Shown here: piece after piece, positions 31,610 through 36,495 of the stretch
Numbering within the stretch: the first letter of the stretch is position 1
Layout of the letters: the number at the start of each line of letters is the position of its first letter
From: Aureimonas sp. AU12
GTDB taxonomy: Bacteria; Pseudomonadota; Alphaproteobacteria; Rhizobiales; Rhizobiaceae
Reading direction: 5' to 3'
Length of the DNA: 36,495 nucleotides
Assembly: GCF_001463705.1 (NCBI RefSeq)
Contig: NZ_BBWH01000049.1
Span: forward strand, 1-36,495
Translations under genes and position numbers: made by a program
Notes under the pieces: model-generated
What the model was told of the DNA's origin: nothing
Databases searched by the model: none
The model's input: the letters and a program-made list of their open reading frames with translations, nothing else

Positions 31610-32350
31610 GTGCTCGTCCCCCGCCGCCTCGTCCTTCTCGCCTTCGCCTCGACGCTTGCGCTTGCCGCGCCCGCTCTCGCGCAGGATGCGCCGCCGCCCG
31701 TGCCGGCCCGCGTCAGCGTCACCGGCGAGGGCTGGACGAGCCGCGCGCCCGATCTCGCTCTCGTTCGCCTGACGGTGCTGCGCACTGCGCCAACGGCCGC
31801 CGCCGCGCTGGGCGAGGCGAACACGGCGATGACGGCGGTGACCGCCGCGATGCCCGCCTTTGGTGTCGCACCGCGCGACCTGCAGACCGGCGGATTCCAG
31901 ATCTCGCCGCAATATCGCTACGAGAACCGCAGCGACGGAACGCAGGCCCCCCCCACCCTCACCGGCTACGAGGTGCGCAACACGCTGAACGTGCGCGTGC
32001 GCGACCTCACCAAGATCGGCGAGGTGCTCGACAAGGCCGTGCAGCTCGGCGTCAACGAGGGCGGCTCGATCGACTTCCAGGTCGAGGACAATGCGGCCGC
32101 CTCGAACGAGGCGCGGCGCGACGCCGTCGCCAAGGCGCGTGCCAGCGCCGAGGCCCTGGCGGACGCGGCCGGATTGAAGCTCGGGCGCGTCGTGACGCTC
32201 GAGGACGGCGCCCCGAATTTCGCGCCGCCGATGCCGATCATGGACATGCGCGCCATGGCGGCCCCCGCCCCCGCCGGCAAGGTGCCCGTCGAGATCGGCG
32301 AGACCACGATCTCGGCGCAGGTCCGCATCGTCTATGAACTGACGCCCTGA
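31610..32350 (+). CDS. SIMPL domain-containing periplasmic protein (DUF541)
   Basis: A 246-residue exported protein. The signal peptide is about 1-24 (LVPRRLVLLAF, ALAAPALA-QD). The SIMPL domain begins with RVSVTGEGWTSRAPDLALV near 34 and contains LTGYEVRNTLNVRVRDLTKIG near 118-138, the EARRDAVAKARASAEALA helix near 167 and the closing strand of alternating residues ISAQVRIVYEL. Proteins of this family (BP26/Omp28 of Brucella) form multimeric periplasmic assemblies of unclear role, sometimes linked to oxidative stress or protein interaction. The start is the GTG at 31610, with GGAG at 31595-31598, 11 nt upstream. It is monocistronic with a strong terminator downstream. Confidence 0.9.
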   Translation: MLVPRRLVLLAFASTLALAAPALAQDAPPPVPARVSVTGEGWTSRAPDLALVRLTVLRTAPTAAAALGEANTAMTAVTAAMPAFGVAPRDLQTGGFQISPQYRYENRSDGTQAPPTLTGYEVRNTLNVRVRDLTKIGEVLDKAVQLGVNEGGSIDFQVEDNAAASNEARRDAVAKARASAEALADAAGLKLGRVVTLEDGAPNFAPPMPIMDMRAMAAPAPAGKVPVEIGETTISAQVRIVYELTP

Positions 32351-32357
32351 TACGAAA

Positions 32358-32391
32358 AGACCCCACCCTTCTCCTGAGAAGGCCGGGGTCT
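32358..32391. terminator. Bidirectional terminator between SIMPL and secreted Arg-rich protein genes
   Basis: AGACCCC (32358-32364) pairs with GGGGTCT (32385-32391), and CCTTCTC (32367-32373) with GAGAAGG (32376-32382), giving a long, nearly continuous hairpin. It is preceded by AAAA, which gives a TTTT run for the minus strand. It lies 7 nt after the SIMPL stop and beyond the end of the convergent gene. Confidence 0.7.
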
Positions 32392-32444
32392 CAAAGACTG
32401 TCGCGAAATTGGCGCGGGTCGCGCCCCTCGGGACTATGAGCCCA

Positions 32445-32876
32445 TCAGCGGTAACCGATCACCGGGCAGCCGGGGGCTTGCGCGAAGCGAACGGCGGTCG
32501 GATGCCCGCGCTTGAAGCCGGCGACCACCACGGTGCGACGGTCGAGGCGCACGATGTCGCCGCCGCGAACACCCATGCGAGCGGCCTTGCGCAGGGCGCG
32601 GCCGGGCTCGCAGGCCTCCGCTCGGCGGCTCTCGTGCCGGCCGCGGAAGCGGTCGTCGCCGCGGCGCTCGCCCCATCCGTCGTGGCGCCGCTCGCCGCGA
32701 TCCCAGCCGCCGTCCCGATAGCCGCCGCGCTCGCCCCGGCGATCCCAATGTCCGTCGCGGTGATCGGCGAGGACGACAGAGGCGGAGCCCGAGCGCTCGC
32801 CAGCCTGCGCGACGCCGGCAAGACCGGTCAGGAGCGTGGCGGCAATGAGGGCGGCTTTGGCGACATTGGCGAACAT
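32445..32876 (-). CDS. Secreted Arg/Gly/Asp-rich protein of unknown function
   Basis: A 143-residue protein with a clear signal peptide (1-25, MFANVAKAALIAATLLTG, ending VAQA). Residues about 38-85 are a low-complexity region rich in Arg, Gly, Asp and Trp with repeats like DRRGERGG and DRGERRHDGWGE. The C-terminal 55 residues form a conserved-looking domain (PGRALRKAARMGVRGGDIVR, VVVAGFKRGHPTAVRF) with two Cys near 88 and 137 that may form a disulfide. Similar short exported proteins are common in Hyphomicrobiales as hypothetical proteins. AGGAG is 8 nt before the ATG. The very basic middle part suggests interaction with anionic surface or nucleic acid; that is a guess. Confidence 0.75.
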   Translation of the reverse strand: MFANVAKAALIAATLLTGLAGVAQAGERSGSASVVLADHRDGHWDRRGERGGYRDGGWDRGERRHDGWGERRGDDRFRGRHESRRAEACEPGRALRKAARMGVRGGDIVRLDRRTVVVAGFKRGHPTAVRFAQAPGCPVIGYR

Positions 32877-33107
32877 GGCGGTCTCTCCTTCGAAAGGGTG
32901 CCGGCGATCCCGTCGGCGATGGTCGGACGCTAGGCCGCCGCGGCTGAACGCTCCCGGATTGCCGCATTCACCTGAAGTTCAGCCGCAGCCAGCCCGCTCA
33001 GCGGATGCGCTCGCGACATCGGTCGGAAACAGAAGCCCGCTACGAGACGTGGGCTGGGCCTGCACTCATCGCGGGGCCGTGCCGTCTTGCCGCGAGGTTC
33101 CGTCGCC

Positions 33108-33527
33108 ATGCCCGCCCCCATCCAAGCCCTCCTCCAGTCACTCTGGTTTCCCGTTCTCGCCCGCATCCTCCTCACCTTCTGTTTCTGGGGCAGCGGGCTT
33201 GCCAAGCTCATCGACTTTCAAGGCGGCACGGCGGAGATGGCGGTGTTCGGCTTCTCGCCGCCCGCGCTCGTCAATGCGGTGGTGATCGCGACGCAGCTTG
33301 GTGGCTCCCTCCTCATCATCTCGGGGCGGCACGTCTGGCTGGGCACCGGAATGCTCGCGGTCTTCACCGGCCTGACCATCCTTCTCGTCCACCATTTCTG
33401 GACGATGGAGGGCGAGGCCGCGATCGCCCATTTCCACACCGCGACGGAGCATGTGACGGTGATCGGCGCGATGATGGTGATGGCGGTGCTCTCGACGCGC
33501 CCGCGGCCGGGCCGCCCGTTCGCCTGA
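33108..33527 (+). CDS. DoxX family membrane protein
   Basis: A 139-residue inner-membrane protein with four hydrophobic segments, as usual for DoxX/DUF417-like small membrane proteins. The first helix carries [21 protein letters not shown], followed by [21 protein letters not shown], a third helix around [18 protein letters not shown] and a fourth [13 protein letters not shown]. The HHFW and HFHTATEH segments give several His near the membrane edge. The ATG at 33108 has GAGG at 33094-33097, 10 nt upstream; an in-frame TTG at 33087 is less likely. The role is unknown; related proteins are linked to redox or thiosulfate metabolism. It is convergent with rpoD, sharing a terminator. Confidence 0.85.
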   Translation: MPAPIQALLQSLWFPVLARILLTFCFWGSGLAKLIDFQGGTAEMAVFGFSPPALVNAVVIATQLGGSLLIISGRHVWLGTGMLAVFTGLTILLVHHFWTMEGEAAIAHFHTATEHVTVIGAMMVMAVLSTRPRPGRPFA

Positions 33528-33540
33528 GACCGGAGACGAA

Positions 33541-33568
33541 AAAGGGCGGCCCCTGCGGACCGCCCTTT
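33541..33568. terminator. Bidirectional terminator between doxX-like gene and rpoD
   Basis: AAAGGGCGG (33541-33549) pairs with CCGCCCTTT (33560-33568) around a 10-base loop, flanked by further A residues upstream. It sits between two convergent genes, 13 nt after the DoxX stop and 28 nt beyond the rpoD stop. Confidence 0.8.
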
Positions 33569-33596
33569 CACAAATGCCGACGAGCCTCGTGCGATC

Positions 33597-35588
<1,992 letters not shown>

Positions 35589-35793
35589 GCGCATTCGTCT
35601 CCAGTTCGCGCGGTCCGGGCCGGGACACTTGGGCCCGATTCGCCGGGCCGCGCATCCCGTCCTTAGACGGCAGCCATGAACGATCGCTTAACCATGACAT
35701 CCATGGGTCGGCGCCGCGCCAGGCTCGATTGTTTCCCGCCCGTCTTCACGAGCCGCGGTGGTCACACGTCCGATCCCGAACCGTTTCCGGTCG

Positions 35794-35822
35794 GTGTTTC
35801 TGCTTTCCCGACGCCAAGTCAA
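35794..35822 (-). promoter_or_regulatory. Weak candidate promoter for rpoD
   Basis: In the 312-base dnaG-rpoD gap the minus strand has TTGACT (35817-35822), 17 nt upstream of AAACAC (35794-35799). The -35 box is strong but the -10 box is poor, so this is tentative. Apart from this the gap holds no gene or clear terminator. Confidence 0.3.
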
Positions 35823-35900
35823 GGGTTTAGGCCCCGGCCCGGCACAAATTCATAAAATCCGGGCTTCGGACCACATCCCGGCACCGCCGATGCCACAAGA

Positions 35901-36495
35901 TCAGATGCCCTTGGCCGGACGACCCGACAGGATACCGAAACCCTCGATCAGGGCCTCCGTTCCCGCCAGATTGTCGATCTCGCGCTTGATCTCGACGATC
36001 TGGACATAGGCGAGTTCGTCGGCGTCGGTTCCCATCGCCTCTTCGGCCACCCGAAGTTCCCTATGTAGGGAGCGGTAGCGATGCTGCAAGTGAAGCGCCT
36101 GCCGCACGGCCTCGCGGGCGTCCTCGAGGGCCGCGTCGGGCAGGACGGTCCAGAGCCGCACGAGGCGAAGCTGCGTCTCGAAACTCTCGAACAGCGGCAG
36201 GAGGCCACGCCGCTCCAGTTCGTCGCGGATCTCCTCGCGCGTATGGGGCAGATGATCGGCGTAGACGTCGATCACGGCGGAGCGAAGGCGCTCCAGCTCG
36301 GTGCTGCCGAGTTCGAGATCGGCGAGGTAGTCGAAGGCCTCGCGCAGCAGCAGTGGATGGTTGACGAAGCCGACCACGATCATCACTTCGCGCAGCGGCG
36401 CCGCCGTCGAACCCGCAGCGCGCATCAGCGGCGAGCGGGCCAGCCGGTCGGAGACGGCCGAGCGCCGCGCTCCCCCCGCCCCGCCGCGACCCGCC
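35901..36495 (-). CDS. dnaG: DNA primase DnaG, C-terminal part (cut by window end)
   Basis: The last 197 residues of DNA primase; the 5' end lies beyond position 36495. The visible part is the C-terminal helicase-binding region: SDRLARSPL, then PLREVMIVVGFVNHPLLLRE, a helical bundle including LERLRSAVIDVYADH and TREEIRDELERRGLL, and a final helix VQIVEIKREIDNLAGTEALIEGFGIL. The zinc-binding and TOPRIM domains are outside the window. The frame is open to the window edge, through an Ala/Gly/Arg-rich linker. DnaG makes RNA primers for replication and contacts DnaB through this region. The pairing with rpoD downstream supports the assignment. Confidence 0.9.
   Translation of the reverse strand, partial: AGRGGAGGARRSAVSDRLARSPLMRAAGSTAAPLREVMIVVGFVNHPLLLREAFDYLADLELGSTELERLRSAVIDVYADHLPHTREEIRDELERRGLLPLFESFETQLRLVRLWTVLPDAALEDAREAVRQALHLQHRYRSLHRELRVAEEAMGTDADELAYVQIVEIKREIDNLAGTEALIEGFGILSGRPAKGI

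Overview
The window is GC-rich (roughly two thirds G+C by eye) chromosomal DNA from an alphaproteobacterium, most likely of the order Hyphomicrobiales (Rhizobiales). Evidence for this is the dnaG-rpoD pair with an alphaproteobacterial-type RpoD, the HisKA_2 and HWE sensor kinases carrying a PAS-like front module common in this order, a single-domain CUT2 (FrcA-like) ABC ATPase, and a tRNA with CAT anticodon of the alphaproteobacterial Ile2 type. The genus is not determinable from the sequence alone; an Aurantimonadaceae- or Methylobacterium-like source would fit.

Layout. (1) 59-3856: a GH15 glucoamylase/trehalase-like enzyme on the minus strand, a poorly coding 0.7 kb stretch, and an Fsr-like MFS exporter. 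(2) 3975-10219: a plus-strand signalling block made of a PAS/HisKA_2 kinase overlapping a single-domain response regulator, a 1065-residue multi-PAS hybrid kinase, and a GAF/HWE kinase. The first and third of these genes share the same N-terminal sensor module. (3) 10543-21985: a 12-gene amino-acid-type catabolic cluster. It holds a polar amino acid ABC importer (ATPase-permease-binding protein), two creatinase/M24-fold hydrolases (one resembling ectoine hydrolase DoeA), a VOC protein, two GntR/FCD regulators, a D-2-hydroxyacid dehydrogenase lacking the usual catalytic Glu, the three 5-oxoprolinase subunits PxpB, PxpC and PxpA, and a D-amino acid transaminase. Seven genes from pxpB to the VOC gene run tightly packed on the minus strand. 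The same octamer, GTATACCA, lies in both divergent promoter regions of the cluster.

(4) 22154-24097: a small conserved-looking hypothetical gene, about 0.6 kb of weak coding content, and a ureohydrolase (agmatinase family) with GGDDS in place of GGDHS. (5) 24265-30880: a sugar cluster with a CUT2 importer (binding protein, permease, ATPase), a SorC-type sugar regulator, and, divergently, a LacD/YihT-like class I aldolase followed by a fusion of a ROK sugar kinase with a P-loop kinase. A 14-bp element TGSAA-N4-TTGCA occurs on both sides of the regulator gene and is the likely operator. This looks like a complete import, double phosphorylation and aldol cleavage route for an unidentified sugar. 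(6) 31000-36495: a decayed IS5-family transposase abutting tRNA-Ile2, a SIMPL-domain periplasmic protein, a secreted Arg/Gly-rich protein, a DoxX membrane protein, rpoD, and the 3' end of dnaG, which is cut by the window edge.

The best candidates for undescribed biology are the ROK/P-loop kinase fusion with its aldolase and transporter, and the M24/5-oxoprolinase/D-transaminase cluster with its shared operator. Functions are inferred from motifs read by eye; no database search was run.
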